Assembly (NCBI GenBank): GCA_034435455.1
Contig: DAOTXL010000042.1
Location: 33,758 to 97,757 of the forward strand
Origin: DAOTXL01 sp034435455
Lineage (GTDB): Bacteria > Chloroflexota > Anaerolineae > JAAYZQ01
Reading direction: 5' to 3'
DNA length: 64,000 bases
Positions 24,823 to 34,211 of this stretch are shown piece after piece. Under the pieces are notes generated by a model that did no database searches, was not told the origin of the DNA, and saw only the letters and a program-made list of their open reading frames with translations. The stretch's first letter is position 1; each line of letters begins with the position of its first letter. Position numbers and translations under genes: made by a program.

Positions 24823-27800
24823 TCATGGTCTGGCCACGTTTACCCATAGTTCAAAGGGCGGCAAAAAGTTGCCGGTGTTGTCCACAATCACCAGCCGGAG
24901 CTGGTAGCGCCCCGGTGCCAGCCCTGATACATCCCACACCCCCAGCAGCCCGTCTACCACCGGCCGATCGTGCAGGTCCCCGATCAACTGCCACTCGCCG
25001 CCAGGGGCGCGGTATTCCAGTTTGTAATAGACAAACCCGCTGGTCAGATTGGCTGTGCCCCGCACCTCCACCCGGCCCCTGACTACCGCTTCAGCCTGGG
25101 GCGAGGTGATGACGATCTGGGTCAGACGTTGCAGCCGCTCTTCCGCCTCGAACTGCTGCGGGTTGGAGGAGGCCAGCGTCAGGTAGATATTCCACTGGTT
25201 CAGGGCCTCATTGCGGCGACTGGCCCGCTCATAGAGCAGCGCCAGCGAGTAGTGAGCATCGGCATATTCGGGCACGCGGGCCAGGATGGCCTCATACTCG
25301 CGGATGGCATCATCCACCCGGTCCAGCTTTTCGTAGGTGCGGGCCAGCAGGCCGGTGGGCCAGGGCTCGCCCGGATAGGCCCTGCGCCAGCCCTGAAACA
25401 GCGGCAGGTAGGAATCCAGCCGACCCCACCCGGCATAGATCGACAGGATGGCGTCGTAGGTCGCGGTCCGGGCCGGGTCCAGCCGCAGGGCCTGTTGATA
25501 GCTCTCGATGGCCTCGTCCATCTTGTTCAGCAGCCGGTAGCCGTAGCCCACCCGGTCCCAGGCCACCGCTGAACCGGGGAACAGTTCCAACGCCTTCTGG
25601 AACTGCTCCCTGGCCTCCTCAACCTTTTCCTCGCGGGCCAGCAGGTTGCCCAGCCAGGCGTAGCCATAGACGTTCCCCGGCTCGCGGGCCAGCGCCTCGC
25701 GGTAGGCGGCCTCGGCCGAAGCCGGGTCGTTCAGCTCCAGGTACAGGCTGCCCAGAAACAGGTATGGCCAGGCGGAACTGCGGTCCACCCCGGCGGCCTC
25801 AAGGTAACGCTCGATGGCCGCATCATACTCCTCCAGGTCGGCCAGAGTTTGGGCCAGGCCCAGGTGAGCCCACAGGTTCGACGGCTCGCGCTGCAAGGCC
25901 AGTTCATAGGTATCCTGGCTGGCCTGGAGGTTTCCTTCCAGCCGGTAGAGCAGGGCCAGGGTGATCAGGGCGCCCGCCGAGCTGCGGTTCAGGTCGGCGG
26001 CAGCCAGGTAGCGGTCAATGGAGGCCTGGCGTCGGCCCTGCGCCCGGTCGCCGCTGGCCAGCGATTTCACCACTTCGGCATTGCCCGGCTCCAGGTCGTA
26101 GGCCGCCCGGTGTTGGGCTGCCGCATTGTCCAGATCGCCCAGCACCTGGTAGGCCCAACCCAGGGCCAGCCGGGCGGTCACATTGCCCGGTTCGAGCTGG
26201 ACCGCCCGCCGATAGGCATCCAGCTCCTGGTCGGGGTGGAACTGCGCTCTGTAGACATCCCCCAGCAGCAGATAGGGCCATGCCTTGCCCGGATTGTCGG
26301 CGATAGCCTGCCGGGCCAGGGCCGGCATCTCATCCAGCCGGTCGGCCTGAGCCAGGGCCAGCAGCAGGGTGCTGTACAGGGAGTAGCTATCGGGCGCGAA
26401 GCGGATGCCGCGCAGCAACACCTCTACCGCCTCCTGCAGATCGGCCCGGCGCTGGTACTGGCTTCCCAGGCTGGCCCAGCCCGCTCCTGAGGTCGGGTTG
26501 AGCATCGTGGCCTGGCGGTAGGCGTTGAGGGCCTCGGCCGGGCGGCCCTGTCGCCGATAGACATCACCGCGCCCCACCCAGGCGTCGCTGTTGAGCGGTT
26601 CGAGGGCCAGGGCAGCAGCGTAGCCGGTCAGGGCCTCATCCAGTCGGTTCTGGGCCTGGCGCAGGTTGCCGATCTGCAGGAAAGGCCAGGCCGAGTTGGG
26701 GGCCACGCGGCTGGCCTGTTCATATTGCGTCAGCGCCGCACCGGCCTGCCCTTGCAGCAGGAAAAGGTTGGCCAGCGCCATGTAGGAGGGCAAAAAGGCC
26801 GGCTCGACCGTGATGGCCTGGCGGTAATCGGCCAGGGCGGAGGGCTGATCGGCACGCAAGATGAAAGCGTTGCCCAGCGAGGTATAGGCCCAGCCGGAGG
26901 CCGGGGCGGCGGCCACGGCCTGTTTGAGCCGCTGCAACGCCTCCTGGGGATGCCCCTGGTTTTGCAGGAGTTGGGCCAGGTTGATCAGGCCGGTCGGGTT
27001 GGCCGGCGCCAGGCGGATCGCCTCCTCAAAGGCAGCCTGAGCCTGCGCCACCCGCCCCAGGTCCCACCAGGTCAATCCCAGGCCGATCTGGGCCTGGGGG
27101 TTGCCCGGTTCCCAGGTCTGAGCCGCCTGATAGGCAGCGAGTGCCCGGTCCCGCTGCCGCCAGGCACGGTACAGGTCACCCAGCGCGAGCCGCGCCCAGC
27201 CAGCCCCCGGCGCCTGCGCCAGCACCTCCTGGTATACCGCCTCGGCCTGCGTCCACTTTTGCTCCAGCCGGTACACCTGGGCCAATCCCAGGCTGGCATT
27301 GGCGTTGGTGGCGTCCAGGGCCAGCGCCTGGCGGTAGGCAGCCACGGCCTCGACCGGGCGGTCCAGGGTGCGGTAGACATCCCCCAACGCGGCATAGCCG
27401 GCAGCATATCCCGGTTCGACCGCGATAGCCTCCCGACAGGCGGACAGGGCCGCCTGCAGGTTCCCCTGGGCGCGATAGGCGTTGCACAACGCGATGCGGG
27501 AGTTGGACAGTCCGGGGAGCTCTTCCACAGCGGACCGGCAGGTGGCCACCGCCTCGTCAAAACGGACCCGGGCCAGCAGGAATTGGCCCAGCAACAATGT
27601 CCCGTTCACGTCACCCGGTTCGACTTCGACCGCACGGCGGGCGGTGGCTTCGGCCCCGGTCCGGTCGCCGTCGGCCCAGCGGATACCGGCCAGCGCCAGG
27701 TAGGGCGCCTGATAGGTCGGTTCCAGCTCCAGGGCATGGCTGTAAGCAGCCGTCGCCTGGACCAGGTCCCCCCGCTGTTGGTAGAACCCACCCAGGGCAT

Positions 27801-30800
27801 AGGCCGCCCAACCGGAACCGGGCGCCGCTTCCTGAGCGGCCCGGTATTGGGCCTCGGCCTGGTCAAAGCGAGCACGGTTCTGGTAAAAAGCTCCCAGGTT
27901 GATGAAAGCGGCCGGGTCGGCAGGGGCAGCGGCCTGGCCGGCCTGCAAAACCGCCTCGGCAGCAGAGGCGTCGCCCTGCAATAAATGGAGGTTCGCCAGG
28001 CCGGAATAGGCCGGGGCAAAGGTCGGTTCGACCTCCAGGGCGACCTGGAGCGCGGCCAGGACCTGGTCATACCGGCCCTGCAGGCTGTAGAGACCGGCCT
28101 GGCTGACCCGCAGCCAGCCGGAAGCGGGGCTGGCCTGGAGAGCCTCCCGATAGGTGCTCGCTGCCTCGTCGAAGCGGCTCTGCGCCTGATAGAGGGCAGC
28201 CAGCCTCCCGTAGCCGGCCGGGTTGCTCCGGTCGCAGGCGAGCGCAGCATGGTAGGCCGCCTCTGCCCGGTCAACCTGCCCCAGATTGCGATACAGGTCG
28301 GCCAGGGCGACATGGGCCCGCAGGTCACCGGCGGCCATGTCAACAGCCTGCCGGCAGGCGTCGAGCGCCGCCTGGGGCCGGCCCTGGGCCAGATAAGCAT
28401 CGCCCAGGCGCAGATAGCCATCGGCCAGGTTCCGGGCAAGTTGAACAGCCATCCGGCTGGCCGCCGCTGCCTGGTCAAAACGGCCCCAGGTCTGATACAG
28501 GCGGGCCAGGCTCAGCCAGGGATCGGGGCTGCTGGCATCGGCCCGGATAGCCTGCTGCAGGGCCTGTTCGGCCTCCGTGAAACGCCCCAGGGAATGATAG
28601 GTGTCGCCCAGGCGCACATAGCCGCCCACCGCCGCCGGTTCCAATTCCGTCGCCTTCCGATAAGCAGCCAGGGCCTCGTCCCAGCGGGCGCGGCTGCGGT
28701 AGAAATCGCCCACCGCCAGGGAGGGAGCGGCGGCGCCAGGTGCCAGAGCCGCCGCCGCCTGGAACCGGGCCAGCGCCTTCCCCGGCTGATTCTGCGCCGC
28801 ATACATCTGACCGAGGGCGATGGGACCGTTGGGGTCGGCCGGGTTGGCGGCGATAGCCTCCTGAAGCACAGCCTCGGCTTCAGCGGGCCGGGCCTGGCTG
28901 CGCAACAGGCCGGCCAGGGCCAGAAAGGACTGGATAAAGGTCGGGTCGGCGGCCATGGCCCGGCGGTAGCTGGCCTCCGCCTGGGCCACCTGTCCACGCC
29001 GGACATAGGCCGAACCGAGGGCCAGATGGGCATAGCCGGAAGCGGGTGCGGCCTGAGCCCCGGCCTGGAACCAGGTCAACGCTTCGTCAAAACGTCCCCG
29101 GTCCTGCAAGAACTGCCCCAGCCGGACATAGCCGCCAGGGGCCGAGCGGTCGGCATCCAGGGCGGCGCGGCAGGTCGCCTCGGCCTGCTCAAACCGCCCC
29201 TGATGGGCATACAGGTCGGCCAGGCCGATCCAGCCCTGGACAAAGGTGGGATCGTTTTGAGTGGCGGCCAGCCACTCGGCCTGCGCCTGCTCGGTCCGGC
29301 CCAAGATCATCAGCAGCCGGGCCAGGGCATCGCGGGCGTAGCCGGACAGAGGGGAGGTTTGGACGGCGGCGCGCAACGCCACCAGGGCTTTGTCCGCATC
29401 GCCAAGCTGCTGATAGGCCTGGCCCAACGCCACGGCTGCATAGGGGTCAAGCGGGTTGAGGGCCACCGCTTTCTGCCAGGCAGCGATCGCCTGGCCGGTG
29501 CGACCCCGGAGCAGATAGAGCGCCCCCAGCCGTTGCCACGGTTCGCCGGAGGTGGCATCCAGGGCGGCAGCAGCCAGGAACCCGGCTTCTGCCTGGTCAA
29601 AGCGCCCCAGGCTCTGATAGACCAGCCCCAGGCCCAGGTGAGGTTGCAGGTTGCCCGGCTCCAGGGTTCGCGCCTGCTGGTAGGCGGCCTCGGCCTGGTC
29701 GAACTGGCCCCAGGCGCGGTAGGCGTCGCCCAGGTTATCCCACGGGCCGGCCAGCCCCGGCGACAGGTTGATGGCCCGGCGGTAGGCGGCCAGCGCCTCC
29801 TCGCGCTGGTCCCGGCTGCGCAGATAGCCGGCCAGGGCGATCTGCAGCTCGGCCGAGCCGGGCAGCTTTGACTCCGCCTGACGATAGGTAGCCAGAGCCG
29901 CATCGAATCTCCCCTGGCGGCGGTACAGGTTGGCCAGGGAGGTATAGGCGCCCAGGTAGGTCGGCTCAGCCTGGAGGGCACGCCGGTAGGCCGCTTCGGC
30001 CGGCACGGCCTGCCCCTGCCGGGCATAGAGATCGCCCAACAGGGTGTGAAGCTGGCCGGAGCCGGGATTGAACTCCAGGCCGGTCCGGTACTCCGCCTCG
30101 GCCGCCGCCAGGTCTCCGGTCTGGGCATAGAGGTTGCCCAGAGCCACATAGCCGGCCGCGTCGGTCGGGGCCAGGGCAATGGCCGCGCGGCAGGCCGCGA
30201 TGGCCGCCGACAGGTCACCCTGGCTGGCATAAAAGTCGCCCACGGCGCGTTGGGCCAAAGCCGACCGGGGAGCGATGGCCACAGCCTGCCGGTACCAGGT
30301 CAGCGCCCGCTCAGGATCGCCCCTTCTGGTCGCCAGGCGGGCCAGGCTGACATAGGCCTGCGGGTCACCCGGCACCGTCTGCGTGGCAGTCAGGTAGGCG
30401 GCCTGGGCCAGGTCCCACTGCCCCAGAGTTTCGTAACTGCTGCCCAGCGACAGATAACCGCTGACAAAGCCGGGGTCCAGACGGATGCTGGCCTGGTACT
30501 GCTCCAGGGCGCTCTGCCGGTCGCCAGCCTGAGTCTGGACCTGCCCCAGGCCGACGCGCAGGTAGCCGTAGCCCGGCGAGAGATCCACCGCCTGGCGCAG
30601 TTTCTCGGCGGCCTCGTCCAACCGGCCCTGGAGCTGAGCCAGCCGGCCCTGGTTGAAGTAGAGGCTGGCATTGGGCTGCACCGCTTCAGCCTGCTGATAC
30701 AGTTCCTGGGCGCGGGCCAGGTCTCCCCGGCGCTGATAGTAGCCTCCCAAAGCCAGCAACGGCGATCCGGAGTTCGGTTCGACCGACACAGCCAGTTGAT

Positions 30801-33800
30801 AGTGGATCAAGGCCAGGTCGTCCTGATCCAGCGCCTCGTACAGGCCGGCCAGAGCCTGATGGGGATAGGCCTGATAGGGGGATGCCTGAACGGCGCGCAG
30901 GCTGTACCCCAGGGCCGAAGCCAGGTCGCCGTCCTGACGGGCCAGGCCGGCCAGGCCCAGCCAGGCCATCGCATCGCTGCTGGACAGGTCCAACGCCCGG
31001 CGGAAACTGGCGCCGGCTTCGTCAGTCCGGCCCACAGCCGCCTGATAGGTGCCCAGCGAGTCGTAGGCACTGCTGGCCAGGGGCCACCAGTCAATCGCCC
31101 GCTGCTGAGTCCCCACCGCCTCGTCAGGCCGGCCGGCCCGGTTTTGCAGGTCGGCCATCGCTGCCAGAGCGTCGGCCAGGCCCAGCCGAAAGCCGACCAT
31201 CTCCTGGAGCTGCTCTATGGCAGCAGGAGTCCCCTGCTGGCCGACCCACAGCGACGTCAGGGCAGCATAGCCGCCGCTGGCCAGGGGGTTCAGGCGGAGG
31301 GCCAGCCGGTACTCCTCCTCTGCCTGTTGCATCCGGTTCTGCGCCGCATAGAGCTGGCCCAGGTATCGGTGCCCACTTTCCTCCCAGGGGTCCAGCTCCA
31401 GGATGCGCCGGAAGGCCGCTTCGGCCCGCTCCCACTGCCTCAGCTTCAGGTAGACGGTGCCCAATGCTCCCCAGGTCAGGTACCCTTCGTAGATCTGTTG
31501 CGACTTTTCATAGGCGGCGATGGCCTGCTCGTTGGCATTGGCGTTCTGCCACAACTGTCCCAGCCGGTTGTAAGCGGCGCTGCTTTCCGCCGGGATGCCG
31601 GCCAGCGAGGCGTTGTAGGCCGCCTGGGCGCAGGCCAGGTCGCCGGCGGCGGCACACAGGTCGCCCAGCCGGGTCTGAAAGGCCACATTACCCGGCTGGC
31701 GGGCCACAGCCTCCCGGTAGGCAGCCAATGCCTGGTCGGAACGGACCTGGAGCAGGTAAGCCTCGGCCAGCCAGGCCCACGGCAGGGCCTCCTCCGGCCA
31801 GGAGGTCGCCTGCTGCCAGGCGGCGATGGCCTGTTCCACCTGGCCGGCATATTGGCAGGCCCGCCCCAGGCCCAGCGCTGCCAGGAAACGGGTGTCGTCA
31901 TCCCCTGTGTTCAGGAGCCTCTGATAGGCCGCGATGGCCGGCTCGAACCGGCCTTCAGCCAGGAGGGTATTGGCCTCCACCACCGCTGACGGCGACAGGG
32001 GACGCTCCACCCGGTAGATGGTGCGCCCCACCGCCGAAGCGACCGGCTGGAACAGGCCGGGCAGGTGGCGCAACTGCGGCTCTAACGGCGAACTCTGGCG
32101 CACAATCAGATAGCCGATAGCCCACCGGTCCAGGAGGTCAAGGAAGCGCCGGTCCACAAACTCGGCGTTGCTGTAGTACAGGGCATCGAACAGCCGTTGC
32201 CAGGCCACCTCCTCCTTGTCAGGTGGATAGTAGCGGATCAGGTTGGTGGTGCGGAACTCCATGATGTTGGCATAGGGTGCATAGGAGGTCAGGCAGCCGT
32301 TCATGTCATCTTCAGCCAGGACGGTCACGCCGCTCCGCCACCGGCCTGCCTGGGTTTGCGGGTCGGGCGGGGGCAGGTCAGGCGGCGGTTCCGCGCCGGG
32401 CACCAGCTCCTGGAAAGGCCGCAGGATCGGGCCGGCCTGGAAGCAGGCGTTGGCGCTAAAGGTGTCGCGCCGTTCGCGCAGCCAGGTCACAGATGCCTGA
32501 TAGGCCGGGATGGCTGCCAGGGCCACGGCCAGCAACAGAGCGATCAGCGCCACGGTGCTGAGCCGCCGCCACACCCGCCGCTGGAACAGCAGAGACAGGC
32601 CCCAGCCGATGGCCACCGCTGCCGCCAGGGTCACCGGCCAGACCAGCCGGTAGAGCAGCCACGGCGTGGTGAACCGCCCCAGCAGTCCGGCGGTCAGTGG
32701 GTTGAAGGTCAAAATCGGGATGGCGATGGCCATGCCCAGCAGCAGGCGGACGCCCCGCTCACGCCGCAGCAAAGGCAGGAGGATGAGCAGGGCCACCAGG
32801 GCCACCAGATGGATCGGCTGGAGCAACATCTGCGGATGGACGATATAGCGGCCGCTATCCAGGATCCAGAGCCGCTTCTGGGCCAGGGCATAGCCCAGGT
32901 TGCGAGCCAGGCTGGGGTCGCGTGTATCCTGCAGGCCACTGGAGACCACAGTGCCGGTGGGCGTGGCCGCGCCGGCCTGCAGCCCGACAAGCGACGGGAT
33001 CAACGCCAGACCGAGGATCGAGGCCGTCAGGGCCAGGCGGAGGAACAACCGCCGCCGGTCGGCCAGGGTCATCGTTTTCCAGGGGGGCAGGATCAGGTGC
33101 AACAGCTCGACGCCCGCCAGCCCCAGCAGCGACAGGCCGACCAGCCCCACAGCCAGGGGGTGCATCAGGGCGGCAGCGAGCGAACCCAGCGCCAGCCAGG
33201 CCCACTCGCGCCAGGTGCCGCGTTGCAGGGCAGCCAGGGCCAGGTCCAGGATGACCGGCAACAGGGTGAAACTGGCCAGAATCTTGTCCAGGTCGGAGCG
33301 GACGACCAGGTCGTAGCCGGGATAGGAGCCCTGGTTCCAGACCAGCAGATAAAAGCCCCAGGCCAGCGTCGCCAGGCCGGCGGCTTTGCGCTGCCGGGTG
33401 ATGGCGCGGGCCAAACGGTAGACGGCACCGATGGACAGGAAGATCAGGGGCAGCCGCAACGGGATGAGCAGGTCTACCGGGTCCAGGCCGAACAGCCAGG
33501 AGAGCATGGCCTGGTGGGTCAGCCACGGCACGAACATGTAGCGCGGCGAGATGGGGATGCCCAGGCCATAGAGCGGTTCCTCGGCCATCATCCGGGCATC
33601 ATGGCGCAGGTTTTGCACCCAGGCCAGGGCGTTCCACTGGTCGGAATCCATGGGGGCGTTGGCCCAGTAAACCGCCAGACCGGCCAGCAGCGCAGCCAGA
33701 AAAAGAACCAGCCAGAAAGGGGTGCGCCCTTCATCAGGGCGGATCGCCTCCCCGGCCGGAGGGCCAAAGATCTGGCGCAGCAGGGCAGCCAGCAGCAGGA

Positions 33801-34134
33801 CGCCGGTCAGCGCCAGGAAACCCCAGGTGCAGGTCTGGATGTTGGTGTGGAGCAGCATGGCCGCCTGGGCCAGCAGGCTGGGCAGCGACAGGCTGCCGAC
33901 GAAGGCCAGGCTCAGCCGCTCCCACCAGTTGCCACTGTCGCCCAGCAGCACCAGCAAAGAGGCGCCGGGCAACAGGAACAGGCCCAGTGCTCCCCAGGCC
34001 ACCACCCAATGCCATTCCCTCCCCACCAGCCAGGGACGCACCGCCCAAAAGATCGCCTGGCCCAGAAGGAGCAGCCACCACTCCGGCCAGGTGCGCCATG
34101 ACGCCAGAAGCGTCGCCTTCCTGTCACCCCTCAT
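24823..34134 (-). CDS. Giant GT-C-like membrane protein with ~66 TPR repeats and an Ig-like end
   Basis: 3,103 residues in four parts. Residues ~18-540 hold a dozen or so membrane helices; the first large loop carries APMDSDQW (161-167), an acidic pair placed as in GT-C glycosyltransferases. Residues ~545-715 form a soluble segment (WAIGYLIVRQSS) of the kind seen outside the membrane in GT-C proteins. Residues ~717-2985 are an unbroken array of about 66 TPR units of 34 residues. The last ~105 residues form a beta-sandwich, Ig-like domain ending in YQLRLVIVDNTGNF. The array should lie outside the cytoplasm. A glycosyltransferase role is inference; the acidic motif is the only catalytic hint. 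A scaffold for the glycan machinery is the alternative. Confidence 0.85.
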   Translation of the reverse strand: MRGDRKATLLASWRTWPEWWLLLLGQAIFWAVRPWLVGREWHWVVAWGALGLFLLPGASLLVLLGDSGNWWERLSLAFVGSLSLPSLLAQAAMLLHTNIQTCTWGFLALTGVLLLAALLRQIFGPPAGEAIRPDEGRTPFWLVLFLAALLAGLAVYWANAPMDSDQWNALAWVQNLRHDARMMAEEPLYGLGIPISPRYMFVPWLTHQAMLSWLFGLDPVDLLIPLRLPLIFLSIGAVYRLARAITRQRKAAGLATLAWGFYLLVWNQGSYPGYDLVVRSDLDKILASFTLLPVILDLALAALQRGTWREWAWLALGSLAAALMHPLAVGLVGLSLLGLAGVELLHLILPPWKTMTLADRRRLFLRLALTASILGLALIPSLVGLQAGAATPTGTVVSSGLQDTRDPSLARNLGYALAQKRLWILDSGRYIVHPQMLLQPIHLVALVALLILLPLLRRERGVRLLLGMAIAIPILTFNPLTAGLLGRFTTPWLLYRLVWPVTLAAAVAIGWGLSLLFQRRVWRRLSTVALIALLLAVALAAIPAYQASVTWLRERRDTFSANACFQAGPILRPFQELVPGAEPPPDLPPPDPQTQAGRWRSGVTVLAEDDMNGCLTSYAPYANIMEFRTTNLIRYYPPDKEEVAWQRLFDALYYSNAEFVDRRFLDLLDRWAIGYLIVRQSSPLEPQLRHLPGLFQPVASAVGRTIYRVERPLSPSAVVEANTLLAEGRFEPAIAAYQRLLNTGDDDTRFLAALGLGRACQYAGQVEQAIAAWQQATSWPEEALPWAWLAEAYLLQVRSDQALAAYREAVARQPGNVAFQTRLGDLCAAAGDLACAQAAYNASLAGIPAESSAAYNRLGQLWQNANANEQAIAAYEKSQQIYEGYLTWGALGTVYLKLRQWERAEAAFRRILELDPWEESGHRYLGQLYAAQNRMQQAEEEYRLALRLNPLASGGYAALTSLWVGQQGTPAAIEQLQEMVGFRLGLADALAAMADLQNRAGRPDEAVGTQQRAIDWWPLASSAYDSLGTYQAAVGRTDEAGASFRRALDLSSSDAMAWLGLAGLARQDGDLASALGYSLRAVQASPYQAYPHQALAGLYEALDQDDLALIHYQLAVSVEPNSGSPLLALGGYYQRRGDLARAQELYQQAEAVQPNASLYFNQGRLAQLQGRLDEAAEKLRQAVDLSPGYGYLRVGLGQVQTQAGDRQSALEQYQASIRLDPGFVSGYLSLGSSYETLGQWDLAQAAYLTATQTVPGDPQAYVSLARLATRRGDPERALTWYRQAVAIAPRSALAQRAVGDFYASQGDLSAAIAACRAAIALAPTDAAGYVALGNLYAQTGDLAAAEAEYRTGLEFNPGSGQLHTLLGDLYARQGQAVPAEAAYRRALQAEPTYLGAYTSLANLYRRQGRFDAALATYRQAESKLPGSAELQIALAGYLRSRDQREEALAAYRRAINLSPGLAGPWDNLGDAYRAWGQFDQAEAAYQQARTLEPGNLQPHLGLGLVYQSLGRFDQAEAGFLAAAALDATSGEPWQRLGALYLLRGRTGQAIAAWQKAVALNPLDPYAAVALGQAYQQLGDADKALVALRAAVQTSPLSGYARDALARLLMILGRTEQAQAEWLAATQNDPTFVQGWIGLADLYAHQGRFEQAEATCRAALDADRSAPGGYVRLGQFLQDRGRFDEALTWFQAGAQAAPASGYAHLALGSAYVRRGQVAQAEASYRRAMAADPTFIQSFLALAGLLRSQARPAEAEAVLQEAIAANPADPNGPIALGQMYAAQNQPGKALARFQAAAALAPGAAAPSLAVGDFYRSRARWDEALAAYRKATELEPAAVGGYVRLGDTYHSLGRFTEAEQALQQAIRADASSPDPWLSLARLYQTWGRFDQAAAASRMAVQLARNLADGYLRLGDAYLAQGRPQAALDACRQAVDMAAGDLRAHVALADLYRNLGQVDRAEAAYHAALACDRSNPAGYGRLAALYQAQSRFDEAASTYREALQASPASGWLRVSQAGLYSLQGRYDQVLAALQVALEVEPTFAPAYSGLANLHLLQGDASAAEAVLQAGQAAAPADPAAFINLGAFYQNRARFDQAEAQYRAAQEAAPGSGWAAYALGGFYQQRGDLVQATAAYSHALELEPTYQAPYLALAGIRWADGDRTGAEATARRAVEVEPGDVNGTLLLGQFLLARVRFDEAVATCRSAVEELPGLSNSRIALCNAYRAQGNLQAALSACREAIAVEPGYAAGYAALGDVYRTLDRPVEAVAAYRQALALDATNANASLGLAQVYRLEQKWTQAEAVYQEVLAQAPGAGWARLALGDLYRAWRQRDRALAAYQAAQTWEPGNPQAQIGLGLTWWDLGRVAQAQAAFEEAIRLAPANPTGLINLAQLLQNQGHPQEALQRLKQAVAAAPASGWAYTSLGNAFILRADQPSALADYRQAITVEPAFLPSYMALANLFLLQGQAGAALTQYEQASRVAPNSAWPFLQIGNLRQAQNRLDEALTGYAAALALEPLNSDAWVGRGDVYRRQGRPAEALNAYRQATMLNPTSGAGWASLGSQYQRRADLQEAVEVLLRGIRFAPDSYSLYSTLLLALAQADRLDEMPALARQAIADNPGKAWPYLLLGDVYRAQFHPDQELDAYRRAVQLEPGNVTARLALGWAYQVLGDLDNAAAQHRAAYDLEPGNAEVVKSLASGDRAQGRRQASIDRYLAAADLNRSSAGALITLALLYRLEGNLQASQDTYELALQREPSNLWAHLGLAQTLADLEEYDAAIERYLEAAGVDRSSAWPYLFLGSLYLELNDPASAEAAYREALAREPGNVYGYAWLGNLLAREEKVEEAREQFQKALELFPGSAVAWDRVGYGYRLLNKMDEAIESYQQALRLDPARTATYDAILSIYAGWGRLDSYLPLFQGWRRAYPGEPWPTGLLARTYEKLDRVDDAIREYEAILARVPEYADAHYSLALLYERASRRNEALNQWNIYLTLASSNPQQFEAEERLQRLTQIVITSPQAEAVVRGRVEVRGTANLTSGFVYYKLEYRAPGGEWQLIGDLHDRPVVDGLLGVWDVSGLAPGRYQLRLVIVDNTGNFLPPFELWVNVARP
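25200..31985 (-). repeat. Tandem array of ~102-bp TPR-coding units, partly in 306-bp triplets
   Basis: The coding sequence for residues ~717-2979 of the giant protein repeats every 102 bases (34 residues). In the C-terminal half every third unit is more alike: units beginning APASGYA, SPASGWL, APGSGWA, APGAGWA and APASGWA recur at multiples of three, giving a 102-residue super-repeat. Confidence 0.8.
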
Positions 34135-34155
34135 TCGTCATTCAAAGTAACTGCT

Positions 34156-34192
34156 TACCCTCCCGCAGGTTTTCCTAACCTGCGGGAGGGTA
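34156..34192. repeat. Intergenic perfect hairpin, 16-bp arms
   Basis: Arms TACCCTCCCGCAGGTT and its exact complement around a five-base loop (TTCCT), flanked by a weaker outer pair GTAACT/AGTTAC at 34147-34152 and 34203-34208. It fills the 77-base gap between a phosphatase-family gene and the giant TPR gene. No T run follows on the minus strand, so it is not a standard terminator; it could be a REP-like element, a processing site or an attenuator. Confidence 0.7.
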
Positions 34193-34211
34193 GCGGGCAG
34201 GTAGTTACCAT

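Noticed and set aside
27985..29871. A 628-codon plus-strand open frame, with others at 30046-31989 and 32197-34101
   Set aside because: They are antisense to the giant TPR gene; the GC-rich repeat array keeps the opposite strand open, and the translations are Gly/Gln/Arg/Pro-rich with no motif.
25200..31985. Regular ~102-bp spacing considered as a CRISPR-like or satellite array
   Set aside because: Units are degenerate, in frame and encode TPR helices; there are no identical short repeats with unique spacers.
34156..34192. Rho-independent terminator before the giant gene
   Set aside because: No T run follows the stem on the minus strand, and no promoter is visible between it and the ATG at 34134.
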